From CAZRCZ01 sp964598765 (GTDB lineage: Bacteria; Sumerlaeota; Sumerlaeia; MVZB01; JAJFLK01): a stretch of 47,551 bases of DNA. Location: NCBI GenBank assembly GCA_964598765.1, contig CAZRCZ010000028.1, positions 1 through 47,551 of the forward strand, written 5' to 3'. The translations under genes were made by a program, and so were the position numbers. The notes beneath the pieces are model-generated. The model saw only the letters and a program-made list of their open reading frames with translations, was not told the DNA's origin and made no database searches. This document shows, in pieces, positions 1-9,139 of the stretch (its first letter is position 1; each line of letters opens with the position of its first letter).

Positions 1-698
1 GTCGGAGCGACTAAGGGGACCAAATTGTTTACCCAATCCGATCCCCCGTGACCCGTGATGGGAAGGAGAGGTGTCGCGAGGCGCGGACCCAAATCGCGCG
101 CGGGATTGATCGCGTAGCCGGTTGGTCCGCCGAGCGAAAGCCCGATGGCCCAGACCAAAAATCCGACAAGCAGAGGATTCAAGCCTTTGCTGAAGACAAG
201 CGAGAGATCAAGTTGCCCCTCCGGCTTTAACTCACCCGCGTTGGCGCCAATGGCCAAAACGCAAAAAAGCAGAACCGCCGTTCCAATCACCTCGCAAACA
301 AAATTGCCCGGGGCGTTGCGGATGCCCGGCCCTGTGCAAAAAATACCGAGCTTCGCGCCCTGATCCTCGGTCTGCGCCCAATGCGGGAAGTAAGCCAGCC
401 AGACAACGATTCCGCCGAGAAACGCGCCGATCATCTGCGCCGCGATATAGCCCGGAACCTTGGCCCATTCGAATTGTTTTATGGAGGCCAACCCGATCGT
501 CACCGCCGGGTTCAAGTGCGCGCCGCTGATCCTTCCCACGGTATAGATGCCCATCGTCACCGCCAGACCCCATCCGGTCGTGATGACGATCCAGCCGCTG
601 TTTTGCCCCTTCGATTTATTCAAGAGAACATTGGCCACGACGCCGTCGCCGAAGATGATGAGAATCATCGTCCCGATCAATTCGCCCAAATAATTCAT
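1..698 (-). CDS. glpF: MIP-family aquaglyceroporin (glycerol facilitator), 3' end cut by window
   Basis: Channel protein of the inner membrane that passes glycerol and small polyols, probably with water. The minus-strand reading frame starts MNYLGELIGTMILIIFGDGV and carries both half-helix signatures of the family: SGAHLNPAVTIGL in the first half and YAINPARDLGPRL in the second. The Asp after the second NPAR is the mark of the glycerol-conducting subgroup. About 232 residues are present; the C-terminus runs off the left edge (E. coli GlpF is 281 residues). The ATG at 698 is preceded by GGAGG at 709-713. It is divergent from the SGNH hydrolase gene. No glycerol kinase is visible, so the substrate is inferred from family motifs only. 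Confidence 0.93.
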   Translation of the reverse strand, partial: MNYLGELIGTMILIIFGDGVVANVLLNKSKGQNSGWIVITTGWGLAVTMGIYTVGRISGAHLNPAVTIGLASIKQFEWAKVPGYIAAQMIGAFLGGIVVWLAYFPHWAQTEDQGAKLGIFCTGPGIRNAPGNFVCEVIGTAVLLFCVLAIGANAGELKPEGQLDLSLVFSKGLNPLLVGFLVWAIGLSLGGPTGYAINPARDLGPRLATPLLPITGHGGSDWVNNLVPLVAP

Positions 699-774
699 TG
701 CGCCCACACCTCCGTCTGAAATGAAGAGGTCGAATGTTGACTTGATCCAACGAATTTGTCACGATTTTTCAACC

Positions 775-2640
775 ATGGACTTACTCCTTGTCCGAAAACG
801 AACTTTTCGGTTGGCCGCGCTTGCCGTAATTTGGCTCGCTTGCGGCATTTCGGTTGTTTCGGCTCAATGCTTCACTCGGACCAAACGCGTGCTCTGGGTC
901 GGCGACGGTTGGTCCTACCGCATGTGGCAGAATCAGAATCTTAGCAATGTCTTCGATCAATATGGGCACGCCGACAAGATTGACTGGAACAATGATCCCA
1001 CGCCCGACGTCACCACGTCCGACGTGGATTCGCTACAAACCTCAGTCGGCGGAACGACGGAAACCCTGACCGCCCAGAACGCCCTGATTCCCGGCTTCTA
1101 CAACGGCGGCCTGAGCATCATGGACCGCATGACGACGGAACTGACCAACGAGCCGACGATTGACATTGTGCTTTTGAGTCTGGGTCTCAACGACTGGATC
1201 GCGGGGATGTTGTCCGCGGGAGGACCGAATTCCTACAACAACGCGAACAATCAACCCATTGCCGACAATATCCAAACGCTCATCAACGCCGCCAAGGGGG
1301 TCCGATCCAACATTGACGTGGTCATCATGGGTTACGATTACGTCGGGCTTTATGAGGAGGCCACGGATCACGCGGCGGGCAATCCGTGGCATGATCTTTG
1401 GTATTCGGCGTGGGGCAATCCTTCGCCCGACACCTATTACAATTCGCTGGTTGATTTGGAATCGCGCAAGAAGGCCATCGCCGACGCCGATCCGAGGGTC
1501 TATTACGTTCACAATTTCGGGGTCAACCAATACTACAACGGCTGGCCGCTGGGTAGCGTCGCTCCGGGCACGGCGACCGCCCCTACGTCTTCCAATTTTC
1601 CCGGCGGATTGATTTATTCGGGAAGTCGCGTCGGCAATGATGAAATTTCGCTCTACGATTTGGGTAGCGGCAATTTCGATCCCTATCACCTCAACACGAC
1701 GGGCTACACTTACCTCTGCGATTTTGATTCGATGCCGCAGTATTTCCTCGCCAGATTCACTCCGGCTTATGACACGTTTTTTGAGTCGGATGGGGGATCG
1801 CGGGATGGCTACACGGTTTCGACCGGCAGCGGAACCACGGGGACCTTCCACCAAACCGCAAGCATTTATCTCGGAGACAGCAATACCAACGGCAAATATC
1901 GCAGTATCCTTTCCTTCAACACTTCGGCATTGCCCGATAATGCCGTCATTACCAATGCTTGGTTGACATTGGGGCAATCGGGCACCTCCGGCGGAGGAGG
2001 ATACAATCACCCGTTTACCGTTGACGGAACAAGCGCGGGACAGGGTATTCCTGTTTGCGACGTGAAGAGTGGCTTCTTTGGGACTTCGGCAAACCTTGAG
2101 GATGCTGACTGGCAGTCTTCGCCAGATCAATCCAATGTCGGATGTTTTGTTGGTTCCGTTTCGTCACTCAGTTATCTGCTCCGCATAGACCTAAACGGTC
2201 CCGGTCGAGGAGCGATTAGCAAAACCGGCACGACGCAGTTCAAATTTTATTTCCCCAACAGCAACGGCGATGGCGGCAATGACTACGTCACGTTTTACAA
2301 TATCACCGTTGCTCCCTCTCCTGAGCTTCGGCCCCGTCTCTACGTAAAATACGATCTCCCCACGCCAACGCCGACCGCGACGCCGAGTTCGACGCGAACC
2401 GCGACGGCCACGCCGACTTCCACCATCACTCCAAGTCCCACGCGCACAGCGACCCGCACGCCGACGGGAACGATCACCCCTTCTCCCACCCGCTCGACGA
2501 CGGCGAGCGAAACGCGAACGGCCACGCCGACCTCGTCTTCGACCATCACGCCTTCGCCGACCGCGTCACCATCCCCCACGCCATCCGACACCCAAACCCC
2601 GACGCCCAACGCTTCGAGGAATTGGGAACTTTACGGCTGA
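775..2640 (+). CDS. Secreted SGNH/GDSL-type hydrolase with DNRLRE domain and Thr/Pro-rich tail
   Basis: Predicted secreted esterase-like protein of 621 residues. I chose the ATG at 775 because it starts a clear signal peptide (basic residues, a hydrophobic stretch, then VVSAQ near residue 31); an in-frame ATG at 721 would add 18 residues. SGNH hydrolase blocks are visible: GDGWS (residues 43-47, nucleophile Ser47), GLND (137-140) and DPYH (302-305, the catalytic Asp/His pair). From about residue 332 to 525 a beta-rich stretch (YRSILSFNTSALPDNAVI) resembles DNRLRE/CBM96-like domains. Residues 529-611 are almost entirely TP/TPS/TPT repeats, and the protein ends in NWELYG. The tail is probably a cell-surface linker, possibly O-glycosylated. 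Its 3' end overlaps the convergent glycosyltransferase by 10 bp. The ester substrate is unknown. Confidence 0.82.
   Translation: MDLLLVRKRTFRLAALAVIWLACGISVVSAQCFTRTKRVLWVGDGWSYRMWQNQNLSNVFDQYGHADKIDWNNDPTPDVTTSDVDSLQTSVGGTTETLTAQNALIPGFYNGGLSIMDRMTTELTNEPTIDIVLLSLGLNDWIAGMLSAGGPNSYNNANNQPIADNIQTLINAAKGVRSNIDVVIMGYDYVGLYEEATDHAAGNPWHDLWYSAWGNPSPDTYYNSLVDLESRKKAIADADPRVYYVHNFGVNQYYNGWPLGSVAPGTATAPTSSNFPGGLIYSGSRVGNDEISLYDLGSGNFDPYHLNTTGYTYLCDFDSMPQYFLARFTPAYDTFFESDGGSRDGYTVSTGSGTTGTFHQTASIYLGDSNTNGKYRSILSFNTSALPDNAVITNAWLTLGQSGTSGGGGYNHPFTVDGTSAGQGIPVCDVKSGFFGTSANLEDADWQSSPDQSNVGCFVGSVSSLSYLLRIDLNGPGRGAISKTGTTQFKFYFPNSNGDGGNDYVTFYNITVAPSPELRPRLYVKYDLPTPTPTATPSSTRTATATPTSTITPSPTRTATRTPTGTITPSPTRSTTASETRTATPTSSSTITPSPTASPSPTPSDTQTPTPNASRNWELYG
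2358..2613 (+). repeat. Thr/Pro-coding low-complexity repeat in the SGNH gene
   Basis: Degenerate triplet and nonamer repeats (acg-ccg and act-ccg type units) encode about 83 residues of alternating Thr, Pro, Ser, Ala and Arg. It is a coding linker, not an intergenic repeat. Confidence 0.8.
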
Positions 2641-4757
2641 CTTTTTTCAGGCTCGGCGCGTTCGATCCAATATACGTGATGCGTCGGAGGAAGTTCCGGC
2701 CGATAGGGATTCAGAACGTCCACCGACTTCAGATCGGGATGCGCCTTCTGAAATTGCGCTTCGACTTCGGTGAATTGTGGAATCTGGAACACATACGCCG
2801 TGCGGGGTTGGGCGGGATCGGGGGACGGAATCGGATCGGTCGCCTCGTGATATTGAATGGAGGTTTTCCGGTCAATCAGCATGAATTGGGCGTGTCCCCA
2901 TCCGTAATAAACCAACGGGACGTCGCGCGGGACCGTTCGAAGAAATTCCATGAATCCGACGCCCATCCGGATGTATCCCTCGTTTTTCAAATCGTTGGCG
3001 TATTGGTAGTAGTGGCGCATGTTGCGGAAGGCAATCGTTCCGCTCCCGAGAATCGCCGCGACGAGAAGAGGAATGGCCAACCATCGTCCTCCCAATCTTC
3101 GGGCGCGCTCGATCAATCCGCCGATCACGCCTCCGGCGAGCAAATAACCCGCGCCCAAAGTCAGCGTCAATCGCGGCGCGTAAGGCGCGGAGGTCGTCAA
3201 GAGACTTCCAAAAATGATTGCGACACCCCACCAATACAGGATCGTCACCGGAACCAATCGCCGACGCCAAAGGAAGAGCGCGCCGACCAGACCGAGGACA
3301 AAGAGACCGGCGGTGTCGTGATCGGTGATCGGCATGGCGTTGGAGGCGTAATCCCAAGGCATACTGCTGTGGTGCCAGAGCAAGGCGCCGCCGATGGCCG
3401 GCCATGCGCGGGCGATCAACATGCTGAACACGTCCTTGGTTTCGGTTTCCTTGAAGGCGTATTCGAGGTTCTCCCGCATGAGGATGAAAACCTCGTTGGC
3501 GCGGTGATTCGCGTCCCACATATTGTTGCGCAAATAGATAAAATGCGGCGCGGAGGTAAGCGCGCATCCGACGATCAATGCCGACATAACCCACTTTCTC
3601 CGGAGGAATTCCCTCGGGTTTCTCCAAAACTGATCGGCGGCGGAAAGCAAGCAAAGAGGGAACAACATCATCGCGCCGGGATACATGTAAACCGCAAGGC
3701 CGACCGACGCGCCGGCGACCCAGCCCAACGAAGCGCGGCGCGCGCGCCAAGCTGCGGTCCAACTCCAAGCCCAAAGGCCCGTCATAAGAAGCGCGTCCAG
3801 ATTGGTCAGGCCGGAACGCGCAAACGCCAAGAAAATGTGGTTCGAGCCTAAGAACGAAAACGTGATCCAAGCGGCGATCCGTCCGAAATTTGCGCGCGCG
3901 AAAAGGAAAAACGTCGCCAACAAAGTCGCCGACGACGCGACGCTTACCAATCGTGGTCCCAAATAGGGATGCGTCGGAAATAACTCGAACGCCAACGCGT
4001 GCGGAATGCAGTCCAGAAACGGCTCGAAGATCACGTTCCACGGGGAGCGCAAAGTCTGGCCGGTGTTCGGCGCGTAGGTGTCGCGTCCGTAGGTCACGAC
4101 GACCGCCGCGTCGTCACTGAAGAATCCGGGGCGCGTTTCCAAATGATAAACCTGAAGACAAATCCAGATGAACAACGCAAGAGCGAGCCATGGACCATCG
4201 CCCCGATGGATAGGGGTTCCCTTTGGAATAATCTTGAGTCCGAGATCGCCGCTCAAACTTCTCCGCCGGATTTCCATCAACCCGAGACCAACGGCAAGCG
4301 ATATAATCCCGGCGAGCATCGCGGCCGGACCATCCAATCCAAAGGGGGACTTATATGCGTGCCAGATCGAGTAAGCGTATCCCGACATTCCGGCGGCGAT
4401 GGCTAGAGATCCCAATCCCTTTCGAATCCACCACCCTCGGCGGGAAATTTTTTTGCGCCCGGCGACGTACCCCCCCACCGGACGAGTCCGTCCCACGCGA
4501 CCGGTTTCGCCGATCACATAGAGCAAGAGTCCGACGCCCATGAGCGCGAGCAACCGGCTGTTTTTCTGAACGAAATCGCTCCAACGCTGACCGCTCGGCG
4601 CGTCGAGCCGATGAAACGCGACGGCGGCCAACAGAAAGCCGATCAAGGAAAGAGGATACCACCTATCGTTTTCCCAATATCGCCCGAAGGCGCGAAGAAA
4701 CCGATTCGGTTTCATCCCGGCCTCTTCGATTTTTGCTGGGGCTTCCAAGGTGGACAT
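2631..4757 (-). CDS. GT39-like (ArnT/PMT-type) polytopic glycosyltransferase
   Basis: Membrane glycosyltransferase of about 708 residues with a dozen or so hydrophobic segments, of the kind that transfers a sugar from a polyprenyl-phosphate donor on the outer face of the inner membrane. After early membrane spans the protein shows TRPGFFSDDAAVVVTYG, whose acidic pair sits where the catalytic Asp of the GT-C fold lies. Further helices include AWITFSFLGSNHIFLAFARSGLTNLDALL. The ATG at 4757 (MSTLEAPAKIEEAG) is preferred over a longer reading frame from 4895, whose first residues are charged, low-complexity and overlap the divergent gene's leader. The start is divergent from the acyl-CoA synthetase; the stop overlaps the SGNH gene. 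The acceptor cannot be told from sequence. Confidence 0.82.
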   Translation of the reverse strand: MSTLEAPAKIEEAGMKPNRFLRAFGRYWENDRWYPLSLIGFLLAAVAFHRLDAPSGQRWSDFVQKNSRLLALMGVGLLLYVIGETGRVGRTRPVGGYVAGRKKISRRGWWIRKGLGSLAIAAGMSGYAYSIWHAYKSPFGLDGPAAMLAGIISLAVGLGLMEIRRRSLSGDLGLKIIPKGTPIHRGDGPWLALALFIWICLQVYHLETRPGFFSDDAAVVVTYGRDTYAPNTGQTLRSPWNVIFEPFLDCIPHALAFELFPTHPYLGPRLVSVASSATLLATFFLFARANFGRIAAWITFSFLGSNHIFLAFARSGLTNLDALLMTGLWAWSWTAAWRARRASLGWVAGASVGLAVYMYPGAMMLFPLCLLSAADQFWRNPREFLRRKWVMSALIVGCALTSAPHFIYLRNNMWDANHRANEVFILMRENLEYAFKETETKDVFSMLIARAWPAIGGALLWHHSSMPWDYASNAMPITDHDTAGLFVLGLVGALFLWRRRLVPVTILYWWGVAIIFGSLLTTSAPYAPRLTLTLGAGYLLAGGVIGGLIERARRLGGRWLAIPLLVAAILGSGTIAFRNMRHYYQYANDLKNEGYIRMGVGFMEFLRTVPRDVPLVYYGWGHAQFMLIDRKTSIQYHEATDPIPSPDPAQPRTAYVFQIPQFTEVEAQFQKAHPDLKSVDVLNPYRPELPPTHHVYWIERAEPEKSQP

Positions 4758-4820
4758 GCTCAAATTCGCCAAAGTTCTTATCACATTTTGCCGCCTGTGT
4801 CTTGTCCTTTGTCCCGTGAC

Positions 4821-4852
4821 TTCATCCTGCCCATCCTGTATATCCCTGTTGA
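4821..4852. repeat. CATCCTG-type periodic intergenic repeat (single arm)
   Basis: The segment has two CATCCTG units and a degenerate third (atatCCCTG), spaced about 10 bp, immediately before the acyl-CoA synthetase start. It resembles the widely scattered CATCCTG repeats of environmental genomes and the heptamer run at 34986-35016. No second arm is nearby. Confidence 0.5.
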
Positions 4853-4854
4853 AT

Positions 4855-6483
4855 ATGGCGCGAATGTCCATGTCGTCACCGCTGATCCCACCCATCCCTG
4901 AGTTCTATAATTTCGCCTCCGACGCGATAGATCGTTGGGCGGCGGACCCAAGCAAACTCGCCCTCTATTGGATTGACGCCAAAGGAGAACGCGAGCGTAG
5001 AATCACGTTTGCTGGAGTTCGCGACAAAAGCCGACAAATTGCCGGGGCGTTGCGCAAATCTGGATTGCAACCCGGCGACCGCGTCGCCATCGTCATGGGG
5101 CGCGAGCCGGAGTGGTGGTTCAGCATGATCGGCATGATCCGCGCCGGTATCGTCGCCGTCCCCGGAACGACGCTTCTAACGCCGAAAGATTTCAAGTATC
5201 GAATCGAGACCGCGAACATCCGGGGCGTGATCGCGGACGAACCGGCGGCAGAAAAGGTGGACTCCATCCGCGCCGAATGTCCGCAACTTCAAACCTTTTT
5301 CATCGCGGGCAAGCCGCGCAAAGACTGGCGGACGCTTGACGAAATTTTCGTCTCCTCCCCCGAATTCCCATCGGTTCGAACACTCGCGTCCGATCCCTGT
5401 CTGATTTATTTCACGTCCGGCACGACCGGCCATCCGAAGATGGTTCTTCACACGCAAGTTTCCTATCCGCTCGGGCATCACGTCACGGGCAAAATCTGGC
5501 TCGATCTCAAACCTGACGACCTGCACTGGAACCTCAGCGACACCGGCTGGGCGAAAGCGGCGTGGAGCAGTTTGTTCGGTCCGTGGAGTCAAGGGGCGGC
5601 GGTTTTCGTTCAGGAGGCCGCGCCGAAATTCGATGCCAAGGAAACATTGCGGATACTTCGGACATTCCCGATCACCACTTTTTGCGCCCCACCGACGGCC
5701 TATCGTTCGCTCGTCGCGCTCGACTTGAAAGAGGCGCCGCTCAAAAACCTCCGCCATGCCGTCGCCGCAGGAGAGCCGCTCAATCCCGAAGTGATTTCAA
5801 TTTGGCAAAAAGCGACGGGATTGACGATCCGCGACGGTTACGGCCAGACCGAAACAACGATCCTTGTCGGCAATTTTCCCGGCAACCAAGTCAAACCCGG
5901 CTCGATGGGTCTGCCCGCGCCCGGTTTTGAAATGGACGTCATCGGCGACGATCTGAAAGCCATGCCACCGAACAAGGAAGGGGACATTGCCATCCGCGTC
6001 AAACCAAATCGTCCGCTCGGACTTTTCGCGGGCTACGAAGACAACCCGCAGGAAAACGCCGACAAATTTCGGGGCGATTATTACCTCACGGGGGATCGCG
6101 GCGTCCGCGACGACGAGGGTTATTTCTGGTTCGTCGGGCGGAGCGACGACGTGATTCTCAGCGCGGGATACCGCATCGGTCCGTTTGAAGTGGAGAGCGC
6201 GTTGATCGAGCATTCCGCCGTGCTCGAAGCCGCCGTCGTCGCCTCGCCCGATCCGATCCGATATGAAATTGTGAAGGCGTTCATAATTTTGAAGCCGGGA
6301 TTCCAACCCTCCGACGCATTGGCGGCGGAAATCCAAGACCACGTCAAGCTCGTCACCGCTCCTTACAAATACCCGCGCGAAATCGAGTTCGTCGAATCCC
6401 TGCCCAAGACGATCAGCGGAAAAATCCGACGGGTGGAATTGCGCGAGAAAGAAAGAGCAAAAAAGCAAAACCCCAAACCGTAG
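4855..6483 (+). CDS. Medium-chain acyl-CoA synthetase (AMP-forming, ACSM-like)
   Basis: Adenylate-forming ligase of about 542 residues that would activate a fatty or aromatic acid with ATP and then form its CoA thioester. Visible motifs are the P-loop-like YFTSGTTGHPKMV, the DGYGQTET adenine motif, the hinge region YYLTGDRGVRDDEGYFWFVG, and the C-terminal PKTISGKIRRVEL with the catalytic Lys. The stretch SDTGWAKAAWSSLFGPWSQG and the early PGTTLLTPKDFKYR are typical of the ACSM subgroup rather than acetyl-CoA synthetase. The start is uncertain: ATG at 4855, 4864 or 4870 all precede the conserved region and none has a clear Shine-Dalgarno; a longer frame from 4750 adds Cys-rich sequence derived from a repeat. 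Only 4 bp separate its stop from the convergent rmuC stop. Confidence 0.9.
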   Translation: MARMSMSSPLIPPIPEFYNFASDAIDRWAADPSKLALYWIDAKGERERRITFAGVRDKSRQIAGALRKSGLQPGDRVAIVMGREPEWWFSMIGMIRAGIVAVPGTTLLTPKDFKYRIETANIRGVIADEPAAEKVDSIRAECPQLQTFFIAGKPRKDWRTLDEIFVSSPEFPSVRTLASDPCLIYFTSGTTGHPKMVLHTQVSYPLGHHVTGKIWLDLKPDDLHWNLSDTGWAKAAWSSLFGPWSQGAAVFVQEAAPKFDAKETLRILRTFPITTFCAPPTAYRSLVALDLKEAPLKNLRHAVAAGEPLNPEVISIWQKATGLTIRDGYGQTETTILVGNFPGNQVKPGSMGLPAPGFEMDVIGDDLKAMPPNKEGDIAIRVKPNRPLGLFAGYEDNPQENADKFRGDYYLTGDRGVRDDEGYFWFVGRSDDVILSAGYRIGPFEVESALIEHSAVLEAAVVASPDPIRYEIVKAFIILKPGFQPSDALAAEIQDHVKLVTAPYKYPREIEFVESLPKTISGKIRRVELREKERAKKQNPKP

Positions 6484-6487
6484 TCGC

Positions 6488-7930
6488 TTACGATTCATTC
6501 TCGCCGGACGATTCCGGATGAGATGACGAAGTAAGCAGTTCCGGCTGGCTGATTTCCCTCACCGTTTGGTCAATGGTGGTCAACATTTCGATTTCAACGC
6601 CCGAATCTCCCGCTTTCAGATCCTTGAATCTCCTCGCGGCCGGCAGGACCCGCCTTTCAAGCGAGCCAACAGCTCCGTTGTAAGCGTCAATCGTCTGTCC
6701 CAAATTCTTGCCTATCTTGGCGAGAAGGTCGCCGAATGTGGAAAAGCGCGCATAGAGATCACGCCCTAAATCGCTGATCTCGCGGGCGTTTTTCGCCAAG
6801 CTTTCCTGTTTCCATCCGTATGCGACGGCGCGAAGAAGAGCGATCAGGGTTGTCGGCGTCGCAATCAGCACGCGCTGTTCCACGCCGAATTCGATGAGCG
6901 ACGGATCGTGTTCCAGCGCCGCGCCGAAGAAATTCTCGCCGGGCAAGAACAGGACGACAAACTCCGGCGCTTGATCGAATTGAGACCAATAGGATTTCCG
7001 GCTCAACTCGCCAATGAGGGAGCGAACCTGTCCCGCGTGCTCCTTCATCAATTCCCTTCGGCGATTCTCATCTGTTTCCTCGATGGCGTTCAGATAGGCG
7101 TCCAACGGAGCCTTGGCGTCAACAACAATGTCTTTCTTCGCGGGAAGATGAACGACGAGGTCGGGTCGGCGTTGGCCTTCCTCGGTCGCCATGGATTGTT
7201 GCTCGTGAAAATCGCAATGATCGAGCATTCCGGCCATTTCAACGACGCGCCGGAGTTGGATTTCACCCCATCGCCCGCGAGCGGCCGGAGAACGGAGAGC
7301 TTTGACGAGATTGGAGGTTTCGGCGCGAAGTTGACCCTGCGCTTCATGCAAGGTGGTCACCAACCGACGCAAATCCGCGTAGGCTTCGGTTCGCTTTGTT
7401 TCCAGTTCCTGCAGTTTGCCATCCACTTTTTCCAGTGATTGTTTTACGGGCGTCACCATTTCCGCGATGGACTTCTGCCGGGATTCGAGGTCCGATTTGG
7501 CTTCGGTCTGAAAGTTGGAAAGTTTCGTCTGCGCCAAGTCGAGAAAGGATTGGTTATTGGTGCGGAGCGCTTCGGCGGAAAGCACCTTGAAAGCGTCGGC
7601 AAGTTTCTTCTCGGCGTCGCTCCAAACGGCAAGCTTTTCTTCCGATGCCTTGCGTTCACCCTCCAACTTGGCTTGGAGGGCCGAGCGTTGGGCCATCGTC
7701 TCGGTCAATCGCTGGCCGATCTCGCTGATTTGAGCCTCGCGCATGGCGAGTTCCGCCGTGAGGTCGCTATTCCTTTTTAGGGCGTCGTCCAATTTCGAGG
7801 CCGTCACTTGACCTTCGGTTCCCATAGCAATTCTGGCCTGTTCGGCGGCTTGTCGTCCCTGATTACGAAGAATCAACCACACCCCGGCCGCTCCGACGGC
7901 CATGCCAAAAACAAAGATGAGAACATCCAT
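6488..7930 (-). CDS. rmuC: RmuC-family DNA recombination protein
   Basis: Protein of 480 residues with an N-terminal membrane anchor (MDVLIFVFGMAVGAAGVWLI), a long heptad-rich coiled coil (about residues 35-190) and the RmuC domain, recognisable from SPAARGRWGEIQLRRVVEMAGM, RPDLVVHLPAKKDIVVDAKAPL and the later LIATPTTLIALLRAVAYGW. RmuC proteins have a PD-(D/E)xK-like nuclease fold and limit inverted-repeat recombination in E. coli. The ATG at 7930 has AAGGGG upstream at a usual distance; a longer frame from 8251 is antisense to the divergent DUF3592 gene and is discarded. A genome this rich in short palindromes is a suggestive setting, but no direct link is shown. Confidence 0.92.
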   Translation of the reverse strand: MDVLIFVFGMAVGAAGVWLILRNQGRQAAEQARIAMGTEGQVTASKLDDALKRNSDLTAELAMREAQISEIGQRLTETMAQRSALQAKLEGERKASEEKLAVWSDAEKKLADAFKVLSAEALRTNNQSFLDLAQTKLSNFQTEAKSDLESRQKSIAEMVTPVKQSLEKVDGKLQELETKRTEAYADLRRLVTTLHEAQGQLRAETSNLVKALRSPAARGRWGEIQLRRVVEMAGMLDHCDFHEQQSMATEEGQRRPDLVVHLPAKKDIVVDAKAPLDAYLNAIEETDENRRRELMKEHAGQVRSLIGELSRKSYWSQFDQAPEFVVLFLPGENFFGAALEHDPSLIEFGVEQRVLIATPTTLIALLRAVAYGWKQESLAKNAREISDLGRDLYARFSTFGDLLAKIGKNLGQTIDAYNGAVGSLERRVLPAARRFKDLKAGDSGVEIEMLTTIDQTVREISQPELLTSSSHPESSGENES

Positions 7931-7999
7931 CGAAAAACCCCTTGTTATCCCCGAGTTTTCGGCATCAACTGTAAAGCATCGGACGGGGATTTGGGAAAC

Positions 8000-9139
8000 A
8001 TGAAATTTGTCGGTTTGATGGTCGTCCTCTTTTTCGTCGCGGTTCCGTCGTTTTTCATCACGAAGGGAATCGAGATGGCGTTGCAACAGGATCGGATGCT
8101 CAAAACCTATCTGCCGGTCGAGGCCGTTGTTCGGTCCAAGAGCATCGAGGTCAAAATCAGCCACAACTCCAAGGGAGGAGCGAGCAAACATTATCTTCCG
8201 GTCGTCAATTATGAATACAAGGTCGGAGGGCGATCTTATTCGAATAGGCAAGTGACGCCGCTGAGGGAGAGTTCAGGACAAAGTTGGGCGGAGGGAATTC
8301 TCCGCCGCTATCAGGTCGGCAAAACCGCCGAAGCCTATTACAATCCGCAAAATCCCGCCGAGGCTTACCTCCTTCACCGCCACGGTTTTTTTCCCTATTT
8401 CTTTATCCTGTTTCCGATGGTCCTCATCGCCATCGGGATAGGATTGCTTCGGGGCTACGTGATCCCCAGTCGCCCGGTTCCCATCCCCAATCCATCCCAA
8501 GGAGACTGGTATGAGATTGGATGCTCGAGCAAAATCGCCGTGCGTCGTCATGCCTTCACGATCGCCGCCGGATTCTGGCAGGGAGCCGGCGCGTTGGCGT
8601 GGGGACATTACTTTTACGTCGGCGAGCGCCCTTACGATCTTTCCGCTTGGATTTCCACGATTAGTTATATCGCGTTTGGAGGCATTCCGATCGGATACGC
8701 AATCTATTATCATTTGCTGGGGCGTGAGGTCGCGGACGCGCGCGTTTTTGCGAGGAGAGACCATTTCGCGCTGGGCGATTCGATTACGATCCATTCCGAG
8801 CAAACAATTCTCATCCCCCATCGCTTTGATTTGTGGCGGGTCGGATTGGTCTGCGACAAGACGACGCATAACGGCAAGTCCACGCTGACGCAACCCTGCT
8901 TTGAGCATTGGGAAAATGTTCAGACCGATCATGACACGCGCGCGGGAGAGGTTCTGGTGGGCGACCTGACTTTCAATATCCCGCCAAACTGCACGGCGAC
9001 TTCCGCGCCAAATCAAATGCGATATCCCCGCTACACATGGAAAATATCCGTGAACGCGAAAATCCCCGGCGCGCCCGATTACAAGACCGACTTCCCGATC
9101 ATGGTAGGGCAGACCCGCCTTGAGCCACAAAATGCTTAA
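8000..9139 (+). CDS. DUF3592-type membrane protein
   Basis: Integral membrane protein of about 379 residues with no assigned function. It begins with a hydrophobic segment (FVGLMVVLFFVAVPSFFI) followed by a beta-rich domain typical of DUF3592 (TYLPVEAVVRSKSIEVKI, YLPVVNYEYKVGGRSYSN, YNPQNPAEAYLL). A second transmembrane segment follows (FFPYFFILFPMVLIAIGIGL), then two more hydrophobic stretches around residues 190-230. The C-terminal 140 residues form a soluble beta-rich region (DHFALGDSITIHSEQTIL) that recalls arrestin-like folds in large eukaryote-like DUF3592 proteins; that last point is inference. ATG at 8000 gives the signal anchor; the longer frame from 7808 overlaps rmuC. It is followed by the inverted repeat at 9138-9249. 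Confidence 0.75.
   Translation: MKFVGLMVVLFFVAVPSFFITKGIEMALQQDRMLKTYLPVEAVVRSKSIEVKISHNSKGGASKHYLPVVNYEYKVGGRSYSNRQVTPLRESSGQSWAEGILRRYQVGKTAEAYYNPQNPAEAYLLHRHGFFPYFFILFPMVLIAIGIGLLRGYVIPSRPVPIPNPSQGDWYEIGCSSKIAVRRHAFTIAAGFWQGAGALAWGHYFYVGERPYDLSAWISTISYIAFGGIPIGYAIYYHLLGREVADARVFARRDHFALGDSITIHSEQTILIPHRFDLWRVGLVCDKTTHNGKSTLTQPCFEHWENVQTDHDTRAGEVLVGDLTFNIPPNCTATSAPNQMRYPRYTWKISVNAKIPGAPDYKTDFPIMVGQTRLEPQNA

Noticed and set aside
2622..3851. 409-codon plus-strand frame overlapping the SGNH end
   Set aside because: Antisense to the GT39 gene, low-complexity Arg/Gln-rich translation.
7808..7999. N-terminal extension of the DUF3592 gene
   Set aside because: Overlaps rmuC antisense and would bury the hydrophobic signal anchor that begins at 8000.
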